Assembly: GCF_014873955.1 (NCBI RefSeq)
Contig: NZ_JADBED010000001.1
Span: 2,294,001-2,358,000 of the forward strand
Length of the DNA stretch: 64,000 bases
Direction: 5' to 3'
Source of the DNA: Nesterenkonia lutea
GTDB lineage: Bacteria; Actinomycetota; Actinomycetes; Actinomycetales; Micrococcaceae
Shown here: positions 37,150 through 46,587 of the stretch, piece after piece
Position numbering within the stretch: position 1 is the first letter of the stretch
Layout of the letters: each line of letters opens with the position of its first letter
Translations under genes and position numbers: made by a program
Notes under the pieces: model-generated
Database searches by the model: none
Seen by the model: only the letters and a program-made list of their open reading frames with translations
What the model was told of the DNA's origin: nothing

Positions 37150-38786
37150 AGGCTGTCGCGTCCATCAAGGCGCTGCTGCCCAGACGCTCCGACTACACGC
37201 AAGTCCCCCGCACCTGGAAGGGCGATCTCGTCGCCGGGGTCACCGTGGGCATCGTGGCGCTGCCGCTGGCGCTGGCCTTCGGGGTCAGCTCCGGCGCCGG
37301 GGCCGCGAGCGGCCTGATCACCGCGGTGGTCGCCGGATTCGTGGCCGCGGTCTTCGGCGGTTCCAACGTGCAGGTCTCAGGCCCCACCGGTGCCATGGTG
37401 GTCGTGCTGGGCCCGGTGATCGCTTCCCAGGGCATCGCGGCCTTGGCCGTGGTCACCGTCCTGGCCGGGGTCATGGTGATCGCCGCCGGAGCATTGAAGC
37501 TGGGCCGGGTGGTCTCCTTCCTGCCCTGGCCGGTGGTCGAAGGCTTCACCCTCGGCATCGCGGTCATCATCTTCCTGCAGCAGGTCCCCGCAGCTTTCGG
37601 CGTCCTCGCCGGCCCCAGCGCCAATGCGGCGATCTCCGCGGCGCAGAGTCTGGCCACCGTGCCCTGGCAGGAGATCGCCGCCCCCGTGGGACTCGTCACC
37701 CTGGTCGCGGTGATCATGATCGGCACTCCTCGGATCCATCCGCAGATGCCCGGTTCGATCCTGGCGATCATCGGCGCCACCGTCCTGGCCACAATGCTGG
37801 ACGTGCCCACCGCTCGGATCGGGGCCCTGCCCGACTCCCTCCCCGCCCCAGTGCTGCCAGCCTTCGACGGCGCCACCCTCATGGCGCTGGCCGCCCCAGC
37901 TGCCACCATCGCCGCTCTGGTAGCGATCGAATCGCTGCTCTCCGCCAGGGTCGCAACCTCGATCTCCGACACCGGCCCCTACGACGCCGACCGCGAGCTC
38001 GTCGGACAGGGGCTGGCCTCGGTGGCATCGGGCTTCTTCGGCGGCATGCCGGCCACCGGAGCGATCGCGCGCACCGCGGTGAACCTCCGCTCCGGAGCCC
38101 GCACCCGACTGGCCGCTATCACCCACGCCGCGGTACTTCTCGGTGTCGTCTATCTGGCCACCGGTCCGGTCTCCCAGATCCCACTCGCCGCACTGGCAGG
38201 AGTGCTGATGGTCACCGCGGCGCGCATGGTCTCGATCGCCACCGTCCGCGCGATCGTCGGCTCGACCCGCGCAGACACCATGGTCTTCCTCGTCACCGCG
38301 GTGATCACAGTCTCGCTGGACCTGATCGTAGCCGTGCAGATCGGCGTCGTCGTCGCCGCCTTCTTCGCACTGCGCTCCATGGTCGCCACCAGCGGGGTGC
38401 ACCGAGAGGTGATTCCCGGACCCGCCCACTCCGGAGATGCGCACATCGCGATCTTCCGGCTCGACGGGGCCCTGTTCTTCGGCGCCGCTGAACGCGTCCT
38501 GGAGAAGGTCACCGAGATCCGCAACGTCGACGTGGTGATCATCCGGATGTCCCAGCTGCAGATCCTCGACGCGACCGGCGCCCGGGTGGTGTCAGAGATG
38601 GTCACCGCGCTGGAACGACGCGGTATCACGGTCCTAGTGAAGGGCATCCAGGACAGACATCTGGTCCTGGTCACCCGGGTCGGAGTGCTGGAATCCCTTC
38701 GTCACCACAACCACCTCTTCGCGGAGCTCGAGCCCGCAGTCGAACACGCCCGCAGTCACGTGAAGCGCAACCGTGACGAGCCCTAG
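37146..38786 (+). CDS. SulP-family anion transporter with STAS domain
   Basis: A 546-residue carrier, intact. The transporter domain covers about residues 20-400 (QVSGPTGAMVVVLGPVIA, signature GGMPATGAIARTAVNLRSGARTRLAA). A C-terminal STAS domain follows (FGAAERVLEKVTEIRNVDVVIIRMSQL, ILDATGARVV). Members move sulfate or bicarbonate. The tight coupling with an ArsR-family regulator fits bicarbonate- or sulfur-responsive control. It is followed, after about 116 bases, by the fabH copy. Confidence 0.92.
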   Translation: MKAVASIKALLPRRSDYTQVPRTWKGDLVAGVTVGIVALPLALAFGVSSGAGAASGLITAVVAGFVAAVFGGSNVQVSGPTGAMVVVLGPVIASQGIAALAVVTVLAGVMVIAAGALKLGRVVSFLPWPVVEGFTLGIAVIIFLQQVPAAFGVLAGPSANAAISAAQSLATVPWQEIAAPVGLVTLVAVIMIGTPRIHPQMPGSILAIIGATVLATMLDVPTARIGALPDSLPAPVLPAFDGATLMALAAPAATIAALVAIESLLSARVATSISDTGPYDADRELVGQGLASVASGFFGGMPATGAIARTAVNLRSGARTRLAAITHAAVLLGVVYLATGPVSQIPLAALAGVLMVTAARMVSIATVRAIVGSTRADTMVFLVTAVITVSLDLIVAVQIGVVVAAFFALRSMVATSGVHREVIPGPAHSGDAHIAIFRLDGALFFGAAERVLEKVTEIRNVDVVIIRMSQLQILDATGARVVSEMVTALERRGITVLVKGIQDRHLVLVTRVGVLESLRHHNHLFAELEPAVEHARSHVKRNRDEP

Positions 38787-38902
38787 CGCGTCGCAGAGGC
38801 CCTGCCGATCATGGGCTGCCACATCTCGGCGTGCGGCCACCACCACCCGTTTTCCACCAGCCCTCTAGTAAGGCCGCTTGTCGCCAGGCCAAGGAGAATC
38901 TC

Positions 38903-39900
38903 ATGACGAACTCCGCAGAACGTGGCCTGAAATCTCCATCGAATTCGTCACCTGGATCTCGACTCGTGGGAGTTGGTGCCCACAACCCGATCAGCTCATC
39001 ACCAACGACCAGCTAAGTCATATCGTCGATACCAACGACGAATGGATCACGAGCCGAGTCGGCATCCGTACGCGACGAATCGCTGGCACCGAATCCGTCA
39101 CCGAGATGGCGACCTACGCAGGACGAGCAGCCCTTGCGGACGCGGGAATGGCAGCTGCAGAAGTTGATCTCGTGATCGTAGCGACCGTCACCAACCAAGA
39201 TCGAGCACCCAGTACGGCAGGACGAGTCTCCGCGAATCTCGGAGCAAAAGCGCCGACCGTATTCGACATCAATGCTGCATGTTCAGGATTCACACACGCA
39301 TTGGCAGCCGCTGACCACGCCATCAAGGCGGGGGCGGCCACGACCGCACTGGTGATCGGAGCAGAGAAGCTCAGCGACTTTACCGACTGGACTGACCGAA
39401 GCACCTGCATTCTGGTCGGCGATGGGGCCGGAGCAGTCGTTCTCACCGCCTCAGAGACCCCTGGAGTCGGCCCAGTGCACTGGGGATCAGTGCCAGAATT
39501 GGTCGAGACAGTGCGCATCGAACGTCCCAGCCTGCGCTTCGCGCAAGAAGGAATGTCAGTGATGCGTTGGGCCATCACCGAGGCAGCAGACCTGGCCCGC
39601 CAGACCTGCCACCTTGCCGGAATTGAGCCGCAGGACCTCGCTGCCTTCGTTCCACACCAACCGAACCTGCGCATTATCGAGCCACTCGCTAAGCAACTGG
39701 GCATCTCCATGGATATCACGGCCCGCGATGTGATCGACTCCGGAAACACGTCGTCCGCAAGCGTCCCCATTGCCTCAGCCAAAATTCTCTCTACCGACGC
39801 CGTGCCTCCGAATAGTCCCGTGTTGTTGTTCGCGTTCGGCGGTGGATTCTCCTACGCCGGACAAGTAGTCAATACACCCTCCAGAGGCACGTCCCACTGA
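38903..39900 (+). pseudogene. fabH: 3-oxoacyl-ACP synthase III with a one-base frameshift
   Basis: FabH starts fatty acid elongation by condensing an acyl-CoA with malonyl-ACP. ATG 38903 follows AAGGAG and begins MTNSAERGLKSPSNSS, then RLVGVGAHNP. At about 38986 one base is missing, and the frame continues DQLITNDQLSHIVDTNDEWI. The catalytic triad is visible: Cys in AACSGFTHAL, His in VPHQPNLRI and Asn in SGNTSSAS. Codon use appears richer in A/T third positions than neighbours. Probably an acquired second copy. Confidence 0.82.
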
Positions 39901-39988
39901 CTCTGCGCCAGTCACGCTCGCTTCAGAAGATTCAGACGTCTGCTTCAATCCCAACCACGTGCGCTCCACCGACCATCGAGGAGAACCA

Positions 39989-41265
39989 ATGCCCGAGAAC
40001 ACATCCCACTCGACTGTCCACCCGTCCCACGTTCCGGATGACGCACCCGCTCAGAAAATTGCGGTTCGTGGACCGATCGTCGAGCTCGATGGCGACGAGA
40101 TGGCAGGAATCCTCTGGCAGTTCATCAAAGAACGACTTATCCTCCCCTATCTCGAAGTAGACCTCCGCTACTTCGACCTCTCCATTGAGAATCGGGACGC
40201 CACCGCGGACCGCATCACCATCGAGGCTGCCGAGGCCATCAAAGAACACGGAGTGGGCATCAAATGCGCCACTATCACTCCCGATGAGGCCCGAGTCGCA
40301 GAGTTCGGTCTACGGAAGATGTGGGCCTCCCCCAACGGCACGGTCCGCAACATCTTAGGTGGGGTGGTGTTCCGCGAGCCCATCATCCTCTCCAATATCC
40401 CGAGGCTCGTCCCTGGATGGAACAAGCCGATCGTCATCGGACGTCATGCCTTCGGTGACCAGTACCGCGCCACCAACTTCAAAGTTCCCGGCGCCGGCAC
40501 TCTCACCCTGACCTTCGTCCCGCAAGACGGAGGAGAGACGATCGACCAGGAAGTTGTCACTTTTCCCGCGAATGGAGGCGTGGCAATGGGGATGTATAAC
40601 TTTACTGACTCCATCCGAGACTTCGCACGAGCCTCGTTTGCCTACGGGCTCAAGCGGAACTACCCGGTCTACCTCTCGACGAAAAACACGATCCTCAAAG
40701 CCTACGACGGTGCCTTCAAGGACATCTTCCAGGAAATCTTCGATGCAGAGTACGGGGATCTCTTCGCTAAAGCGGGACTGACCTACGAGCACCGTCTGAT
40801 CGACGACATGGTCGCCTCAGCCATGAAATGGGAGGGAGGTTACGTCTGGGCCTGTAAGAACTATGACGGAGACGTCCAATCCGACACCATCGCCCAAGGA
40901 TACGGCTCGCTGGGACTGATGGCCTCGGTGCTCATGACCCCCGATGGCAACACGGTGGAAGCTGAGGCCGCCCACGGCACCATTACCCGTCACTATCGAC
41001 AGCACCAGCAGGGAAACCCACTTCTACAAATCCCATCGCCTCGATCTACGCCTGGACCGGGGGGCTCCGGCACAGAGGCGACCTCGATGGCACTCCCGAG
41101 GTTGTCGTGTTCGCGAACGACCTGGAAGATGTCGTGGTTTCCACGGTGGAATCGGGCCAGATGACGAAGGACCTGGCTTCCCTCATCGGCCCGGATCAGC
41201 CCTACCTCACGACCGAGGAGTTCCTCGCTGCCTTGGAGAGCAACCTCAGAACCCGTCTTGGATAA
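39989..41265 (+). pseudogene. icd: NADP-isocitrate dehydrogenase with a one-base frameshift
   Basis: A eukaryotic-type homodimeric NADP-dependent isocitrate dehydrogenase, making 2-oxoglutarate and NADPH. Recognisable parts are [62 protein letters not shown] and [11 protein letters not shown]. Near 41016 one base is missing (GGA-AA-CCC); in the other frame [20 protein letters not shown] leads to EEFLAALESNLRTRLG and TAA at 41265. GAGGAG precedes the ATG. Without the shift it would be full length (about 425 residues). Confidence 0.88.
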
Positions 41266-41472
41266 AGAGCCCCTGTGGGCGACCCCAAGCAACTACCAGA
41301 CATCAGGCCCAAACTGACGGGGGGGGATTCGTCAGACACGATGTGACGCAGGTGGACCCAGCAGCAGGTCCAGCTCCGTGAGCATATCGATGCTCACCAC
41401 GAAGGAAAGCCTGACCCGAGCGAACCGCTCGCCTCGCGCCCAGAGACTACCTCTCTGCATCTCCTACGCCCT

Positions 41473-42361
41473 CTACACCGAGCCGTAGCTGTAGTCACTG
41501 ACCAACAGCTCCCCGTCGTCGCCTTCCTCGAAATTGAAGAAGAACAGCCGGCGCTCGGTAGGGTTGCTGACCACGTCCCCGTCCTCGGTGACCCACACCC
41601 ACATTGCCTCGATAGAGACGACCTCGTTCGAGGTCGCCCGGTTCGGCTTCACCGTGGGCTGGCTCGTTGCCCCGGACTCGGCGGCTTCAAGCCATTCGGT
41701 GCCGGTAGTAGGCCGCTCGGGCGCGGTGATGGACTCTGCCAGTTCTTCGGTCATGAGGTCCGCTGCGCGTATTTCTGCAGCGGTCTGATTAAAGTCCTCG
41801 TTGAGGTCCCAGGTGATCATGATCTCGGCGACCTCCATCCCCAGTTTCTCCATCGCCTCTCGATCCGCTAGCGGATCTTCGTCCTGACCTTCATCCAAGG
41901 TCGCTTCGGCCGACTCAGGCTGAGACGCTGACGGGCTCGGCGGCGTGGTCCGCGCGGGCGCGGGATCCTGAACGGCGGGGTCGATGAGGTTTTCCACCCT
42001 GGAATGCTCTCGTCACCGTTGGGGGTACCGATTTGGAAGTGTAGGTGCTCCCCTGCCGATGAGCCGGTGTTGCCCTGGGTACATAGCGGGGTTCCTGCTG
42101 CCACGGTGTCACCGGGGTTTACCTCGATGCTGTTGGCCGCGCAGTGAGCGAATTCAACGTGCAACCCTGGGGTGTCGGGCATCCTTCCCAGTACTACCCA
42201 GCCGAGTTGTCCCCAACCGTCGATCACTCCGGTTGCGCGGATCACTAGATCCATCGGCGCGACGACGATTGAGCCAGATGGTCCGGCGAAGTCGATTCCC
42301 CGGTGATCGGAGACGCCGCCTGAGCAGTTCAAGGCGTTAAGGATCGGGCAGGTATATCCGG
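41473..42361 (-). pseudogene. M23 peptidase with NTF2-like tail, broken
   Basis: The 5' part encodes an M23 (LytM) domain: HRGIDFAGPSGSIVVAP, HVEFAHCAANSIEVNPGDTV and GEHLHFQIGTPNGDESIPGW. A T4 run at 41990-41993 (expected T5, i.e. AAAAA in the gene) shifts the frame. The other frame carries a Pro/Ser linker and a C-terminal NTF2/conjugation-type domain (EVAEIMITWDLNEDFNQTAAE... LLVSDYSYGSV). No start codon is found upstream, as the reading frame is closed near 42361. Such two-domain proteins occur in actinobacterial conjugative elements. Confidence 0.65.
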
Positions 42362-42520
42362 GCCTCGGCCACGGAGGTCTTCAGTCGGTCTATCCGTCTG
42401 CATCCGATCCAAATCGCGGGGAATCTTCCGCGAAACACCTAGAAGTCCGGGAGACCCCGACACCGGTTTAGGACACGGCGGCCTCCACCCAGGAAAAACG
42501 GTATTTCTCCGATGTCATCC

Positions 42521-42829
42521 TCAAACGTGCGCAGGCCCGCCTTCGCCCTCCCATCGCGACAATTGACGAATCTTGGCAGCCGTGTGCTTACGCCGCACCC
42601 CGTAGCCGCCCTGTCCGTCCTCTGTGAAGAAGACAGCCCCGAATTCTTCCAGTGCCACCCGCAGTCGGTAATTGTCGTCCACGGACAAAGGGATTCCACG
42701 GTGTTCGAAGTCGCGGACCCGCGCGAGATCAAGCGAAGCTGAACGACCGATCTCGTCCACGGAAACCTGGGTGAGCGCCCTAGCTGCCCGTGCCAAGTCG
42801 GGGGTCAACGGGACTGAGTAGTGTTTCAT
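42521..42829 (-). CDS. Small XRE-like DNA-binding protein, copy B
   Basis: A 102-residue protein, paralogue of the 34109-34426 product: shared DLARAARALTQVSV, VRDFEHRG, ALEEFGAV and RWEGEGGPA. About 70% identity by eye, transcribed toward copy A. Possibly an element-borne regulator. It precedes the Mo oxidoreductase gene end, in the same orientation. Confidence 0.6.
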   Translation of the reverse strand: MKHYSVPLTPDLARAARALTQVSVDEIGRSASLDLARVRDFEHRGIPLSVDDNYRLRVALEEFGAVFFTEDGQGGYGVRRKHTAAKIRQLSRWEGEGGPAHV

Positions 42830-42916
42830 TTCTTGTGTCTCCTCATTGCAGATGGCACGGGGTAGACATCACCTCGGGACGGTGAGTGTCGTGTTTAGTC
42901 ACTGAGATGCGGCGCT

Positions 42917-44716
42917 CTAGATGGATTGCCTGTAGCCGAAGAACTCGTGGTCGTTGTTGTAGCCACCTTCACCGCCACCGATCTCCGCGAAATCTTCAAC
43001 AAACTCGATCCCCTTGAGCCACTTGACGAGCTTGAAGCCGAGCTGAACCTCGTTGCGCAGCCGCAGCGGCGCCCCGTGTCCGTAAGGAAGGGCCTCGTTA
43101 TTCATGTCGTAGGCCAGCATCGTCAGGTGGTACCCCATCTGTTCGATCGGGTGTGCGTCGTAGTAGATTCCGCCATCAGGCCCTTCCGCGAACGAGTAGA
43201 AGATGACCCATTTGGCTTCCGGTGCTGGCTTCACCAGATCGACGATGGTCTGCATCGAGACGCCTCCCCATTTGGCGATCCCGGACCAACCCTGAATGCA
43301 GAAGTGCTGGGTGATCTGCTCATGGTGCGGAAGCTCGCGCAGCTGCTTCAGGTCCAGCTCCACAGGGTTACCGACCAGCCCGGAGACCCTCAACCGGTAC
43401 TCGGCAAAGTCGTTGTCCAAGAGTTCCTTGTACTCGGTCGTCTCCGGATATTTGCCGTTGTGCCACATATACGGCGAGATGTCCTTCTCCGTGTACTGGC
43501 CGGGCTTTGAATCAAGGTGCTCGAAGAGCCGCTGCGCCGGTCCGATCAACGCATAGCCGATGCGTTGAACGGCGCGCGGATGCCGGTAGGTGAAGGGGGT
43601 GGCGCCAACCCAGAGGATGATCATCAGGACCAGGGAACCTGCAAAGATCCAGAACCCGGTCCAGCTGTCGGCATCGTTGCTGCTGGCGTACATCTTGTTG
43701 AAGTTGTGCAGCGCATCGGTCGCCACGACCAAGGTGACATGGACGATGATGAAAAGCAGGAACCAGATCAGCACCAAGAAGTGCAGTGACCGTGCAAACT
43801 GGATGCTGAAGACACGGCTGATCCTTCGGAACTTCGTCGACAGTGCGGGCGACATACCGAGACCGGTGATGAACGCCAATGGGGCTGCGACGAAGACGGT
43901 GATGAAGTAGACGATGATCTGGAGGCTGTTATAGGCCACCCAGGAATCGTCGGTGGGCCAGTTCAGGGACAGGTACTGAATCATGACCGAGACCGCATTG
44001 GGGATGACGTCCCAGCTGGTGGGGATCAGTCGCTGCCAGTGGCCGGTGGTGAAGACCAGGATGTAGAAGGCGATTCCGTTGAGCAGCCACAGCACATTGA
44101 TCCCCAGATGCCACCAGCGGGCCAGGCCGATGGAATGTCGCCTTCCGGGAAGGCCGATGCTGTCGGGCAGCGTGATGGAATCCTGTTTGGCGGTCCACAG
44201 CGGATCGGCTGGGACCGGCTTCTGCACGCGGAACCAGTCTCTTCCGGGGGTGGAATGTCGGGTCCAGTAGAAGCGCGGGTGATCCGCAATGATGGTCAGG
44301 CCCGAGCGGATGATGGGGATCATCAGGAGCATGTTGAAGAGGTGCTGCCAGCCCACCCACGTCGGGATGCCCTGGCGGTCTTCTGCACCTGATGGCAGGA
44401 CCGTGCCGGGGTGCTCAGAGACGAACTGGGCCACCGCGGGGACCTCGCGCAGACCTTTCGCGACCGCGATGGCGGTGATGAGCAGCACGAATCCGATCGG
44501 CACCAGCCACAGCAGGTTGAACCACCTGCTGCGGCCGATACGCACCCTCGGTGCCACCCCGTACTGCGCCGGCACCGAACCAGCCCAGGAATCTTCAACG
44601 GCGCTGTACTGCTTCTGATCAGTTTCCGCCCGGAAGCTTTTCGAGGCTGCAGAGGCCGGGTCGAAAGCGCCCGCCGGTGAGTCGTCTCCTGGAATGGAGC
44701 TCTCGTCGTGTGCCAT
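42917..44716 (-). CDS. Cytochrome b561-molybdopterin oxidoreductase fusion
   Basis: A 599-residue membrane protein joining two redox modules. The N-terminal ~370 residues have about five to six membrane helices and conserved His positions of a di-haem cytochrome b561-like domain (WVGWQHLFN, RSLHFLVLIWFLLFIIVHVT). The C-terminal ~200 residues are a sulfite-oxidase-type molybdopterin domain, with the Mo-ligand Cys in ITQHFCIQGWSGIAKWGG and YDMNNEALPYGHGAPLRL. It probably links a periplasmic-side Mo reaction to quinones. The ATG at 44716 follows GAGGAA; no Tat or Sec signal is seen. An IS3 element lies 73 bases upstream. Confidence 0.85.
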   Translation of the reverse strand: MAHDESSIPGDDSPAGAFDPASAASKSFRAETDQKQYSAVEDSWAGSVPAQYGVAPRVRIGRSRWFNLLWLVPIGFVLLITAIAVAKGLREVPAVAQFVSEHPGTVLPSGAEDRQGIPTWVGWQHLFNMLLMIPIIRSGLTIIADHPRFYWTRHSTPGRDWFRVQKPVPADPLWTAKQDSITLPDSIGLPGRRHSIGLARWWHLGINVLWLLNGIAFYILVFTTGHWQRLIPTSWDVIPNAVSVMIQYLSLNWPTDDSWVAYNSLQIIVYFITVFVAAPLAFITGLGMSPALSTKFRRISRVFSIQFARSLHFLVLIWFLLFIIVHVTLVVATDALHNFNKMYASSNDADSWTGFWIFAGSLVLMIILWVGATPFTYRHPRAVQRIGYALIGPAQRLFEHLDSKPGQYTEKDISPYMWHNGKYPETTEYKELLDNDFAEYRLRVSGLVGNPVELDLKQLRELPHHEQITQHFCIQGWSGIAKWGGVSMQTIVDLVKPAPEAKWVIFYSFAEGPDGGIYYDAHPIEQMGYHLTMLAYDMNNEALPYGHGAPLRLRNEVQLGFKLVKWLKGIEFVEDFAEIGGGEGGYNNDHEFFGYRQSI

Positions 44717-44820
44717 ACGTTTGTTCCTCGATTGTTGGTTTGACCAGTCCATCCCAAGCCAGGCAAAGGAGAATGTACCTTTGAAAAACTGAACCACACT
44801 GGGATTGATGGAGACTCCGG

Positions 44821-45675
44821 CTATAGGGATTCCACCAGGTCATTGGGTCTGGTGTTGTCATCGTAGAACAGGGCCTCGAATTCAGCCGGCGGCCGGTCAC
44901 CGAGGTACCCATGGAGCCGCTCAGTGTTGTGCCAGTGCACCCACCCCAGAGTCGCCAGCTCCACATCTTCGACCGTCTTCCATGGACCGCGCTGCGTGCG
45001 CACCGGTCCTCGGATGAGCTCGGCCTTGTAGCAGCCGTTGACGCTCTCGGCCAGAGCATTGTCGTAGCTATCCCCAACGGTGCCGATCGAGGGAGTGGCC
45101 CCGATTTCGGCCAGTCTCTCGCCGTAGCGAATGGATGTGAATTGAGATCCTGCATCGCTGTGGCACCGTAGCTGCATATGCCGCGGGCCTCGAGACCAGC
45201 GGGCCATCTCGATGGCATCGAGCACCGTGTCGGTGCGCATAGTGGAAGCGACCCGCCAGCCGACGATCGTGCGGCTGAAGGCATCGATGATGAAGCAGAC
45301 ATAGGCCACACCGGCCCAGGTCGGCACGTAGGTCAGATCGGTGACCCAGAGCCGGTTCGGCGCGATCGCGGTGAACTCGCGGTTGACCAGATCCGGATGC
45401 CGCGGGGCTTCAGGGTCAGGTGTGGTGGTGCGGATCTTCTTGCGCCGGAGCACACCTTCGAGGCCAGCGTGGCGCATCAGTCTCGCCGTCTGATCTCTAC
45501 CGATCTGCAGGCCGGCCCGGTTCGCGGTTTTCCAGAGTTTCCTGGCTCCGTAGACTCCGTAGTTCTGGGCATGGAGTTTCACCAGCTGCGGGATCAGCTC
45601 GGCATGCCTGAGGCTCCGAGCTGAGGGGGCGCGGTGTTTCGCGGCGTAGTAGGTGCTCGGAGCCACCTGCAGCAT
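44821..45675 (-). CDS. IS3 OrfB transposase (DDE domain)
   Basis: A 284-residue DDE integrase-like protein: LWVTDLTYVPTWAGVAYVCF (first Asp), HSDAGSQFTSIRYGERL (second Asp) and DNALAESVNGCYKAELIRG (Glu). The frame extends upstream of the ATG and reads PVTEIVAFIEANKDD just after the OrfA end. A programmed -1 frameshift therefore probably makes the OrfAB fusion transposase. Confidence 0.94.
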   Translation of the reverse strand: MLQVAPSTYYAAKHRAPSARSLRHAELIPQLVKLHAQNYGVYGARKLWKTANRAGLQIGRDQTARLMRHAGLEGVLRRKKIRTTTPDPEAPRHPDLVNREFTAIAPNRLWVTDLTYVPTWAGVAYVCFIIDAFSRTIVGWRVASTMRTDTVLDAIEMARWSRGPRHMQLRCHSDAGSQFTSIRYGERLAEIGATPSIGTVGDSYDNALAESVNGCYKAELIRGPVRTQRGPWKTVEDVELATLGWVHWHNTERLHGYLGDRPPAEFEALFYDDNTRPNDLVESL

Positions 45676-45746
45676 CGTGCAGATGGGCTCGACTCCGAGT
45701 CGACGGCCTTCAACAACGTCGTCCTTGTTGGCTTCGATGAAGGCGA

Positions 45747-46091
45747 CTATCTCGGTGACTGGCGGTCGAGCTCCGCCCCGAAGAAAGTCGCGGCCCGTTT
45801 CAGAATCTCGTTGGCGCGCCGTAGTTCTCGGTTCTCTTGTTCCAGGGCTTTCTCTCGCGCGGACTGCTCGGTGCTCTGGCCCGGGGCGTGGCCTTTATCG
45901 ATGTCAGCTTGGCGGACCCAGGACCGGACTGACTCAGGGCCGTAGCCCAGCTGGGTAGCGACTCGCTTCACGGTGCCGCGGTCGGTGCCCAGCTCCTTGC
46001 GCAGCTGGCGGACCATGCGGACTGCTGCGGCCTTCTCCTGCTCCGAGTATCGGCGCGTGGTCGCGTTGCCCGGGTTGATCTCTTTCGGCAT
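45747..46091 (-). CDS. IS3 OrfA DNA-binding protein
   Basis: A 114-residue product from ATG 46091. The helix-turn-helix is RRYSEQEKAAAVRMVRQL and VATQLGYGPESVRSWVRQAD. A leucine-zipper-like coiled coil follows (KALEQENRELRRANEILKRA), which in IS3 elements mediates dimerisation. An alternative upstream in-frame ATG at 46127 lies in the terminal repeat. Confidence 0.9.
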   Translation of the reverse strand: MPKEINPGNATTRRYSEQEKAAAVRMVRQLRKELGTDRGTVKRVATQLGYGPESVRSWVRQADIDKGHAPGQSTEQSAREKALEQENRELRRANEILKRAATFFGAELDRQSPR

Positions 46092-46149
46092 GTCTCCATC
46101 ATCCTTTCCAAACGATGGAGTCTCCAAGAATCCCAGTGCGGTTCAAACA

Positions 46150-46166
46150 ATAGGACCAGGGCTTTG
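46150..46166. promoter_or_regulatory. DosR-like half-box displaced by IS3
   Basis: ATAGGACC (46150-46157) is followed by AGGGCTTTG. The octamer is identical to those in the boxes before both BON genes. With the IS3 element and one AAC copy removed it would lie 75 bases upstream of the Mo oxidoreductase ATG. Confidence 0.5.
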
Positions 46167-46211
46167 CTTGGGTTCTCTAGACCTGCCGGCCGCCGTACGA
46201 GCGACCCCTGC

Positions 46212-46544
46212 TCAGAGTTGCTTGACCACGGTCAACAGGAATGCAGAGTCCTCGACCGCATCGAGTGAATGCAGGCCCGCGGGGACGGTGATCAGGTCGC
46301 CGACCGAACCGTTCCAGGAGGCTCCCCCGCCGTGCAGCTCCACGCGACCCTCGAGAACCTGAATCGTCGCCTCCCCGGGATTCTCGTGCTCGGAAAGCTT
46401 TTCGCCTGCGGTGAGCGTCATGAGTGTCTGACGGAGCTGATGTTCATGGCCTCCAAAGACAGTCTTGGCGCTCCTGCCGCTGGACGCTTCACGCGCCTGC
46501 GCGAGTTCATGCCGGGCTAGTGCGATCAAAGAGGTTTTCTGCAT
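46212..46544 (-). CDS. Single-domain cupin protein
   Basis: A 110-residue cupin: LMTLTAGEKLSEHENPGEATIQVLEGRVEL and GDLITVPAGLHSLDAVEDSAFLL. Small cupins of this type often bind metal or act as sensors; here its function is unknown. The ATG at 46544 is in a divergence-free tandem with the VIT gene ending 44 bases upstream, so it is probably the last gene of the BON-USP-VIT-cupin transcript. Confidence 0.75.
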   Translation of the reverse strand: MQKTSLIALARHELAQAREASSGRSAKTVFGGHEHQLRQTLMTLTAGEKLSEHENPGEATIQVLEGRVELHGGGASWNGSVGDLITVPAGLHSLDAVEDSAFLLTVVKQL

Positions 46545-46587
46545 GGGATCGTTCCGATCTGTTGAGAGAAGGACGTGTGACGTGCGA

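Larger units (their letters stand above)
44790..46145 (-). mobile_element. IS3-family insertion sequence
   Basis: Ends are inverted repeats beginning TGAACC(A/G)CACTGGGATT and continuing TGGAGACTCC. AAC is duplicated on both sides (44787-44789, 46146-46148), the usual 3-bp target duplication. It encodes orfA and orfB in overlapping frames. 1356 bp, apparently complete. Confidence 0.92.

Noticed and set aside
37377..38444. A long antisense frame in the SulP gene
   Set aside because: His/Gly/Asp-rich shadow of a clearly intact SulP carrier.
39933..39942. 10-bp palindrome CAGACGTCTG before icd
   Set aside because: Short palindromes of this size are common; no matching site or regulator supports a role.
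41319..41326. G8 homopolymer after icd
   Set aside because: It lies in non-coding sequence and does not affect a recognised frame.
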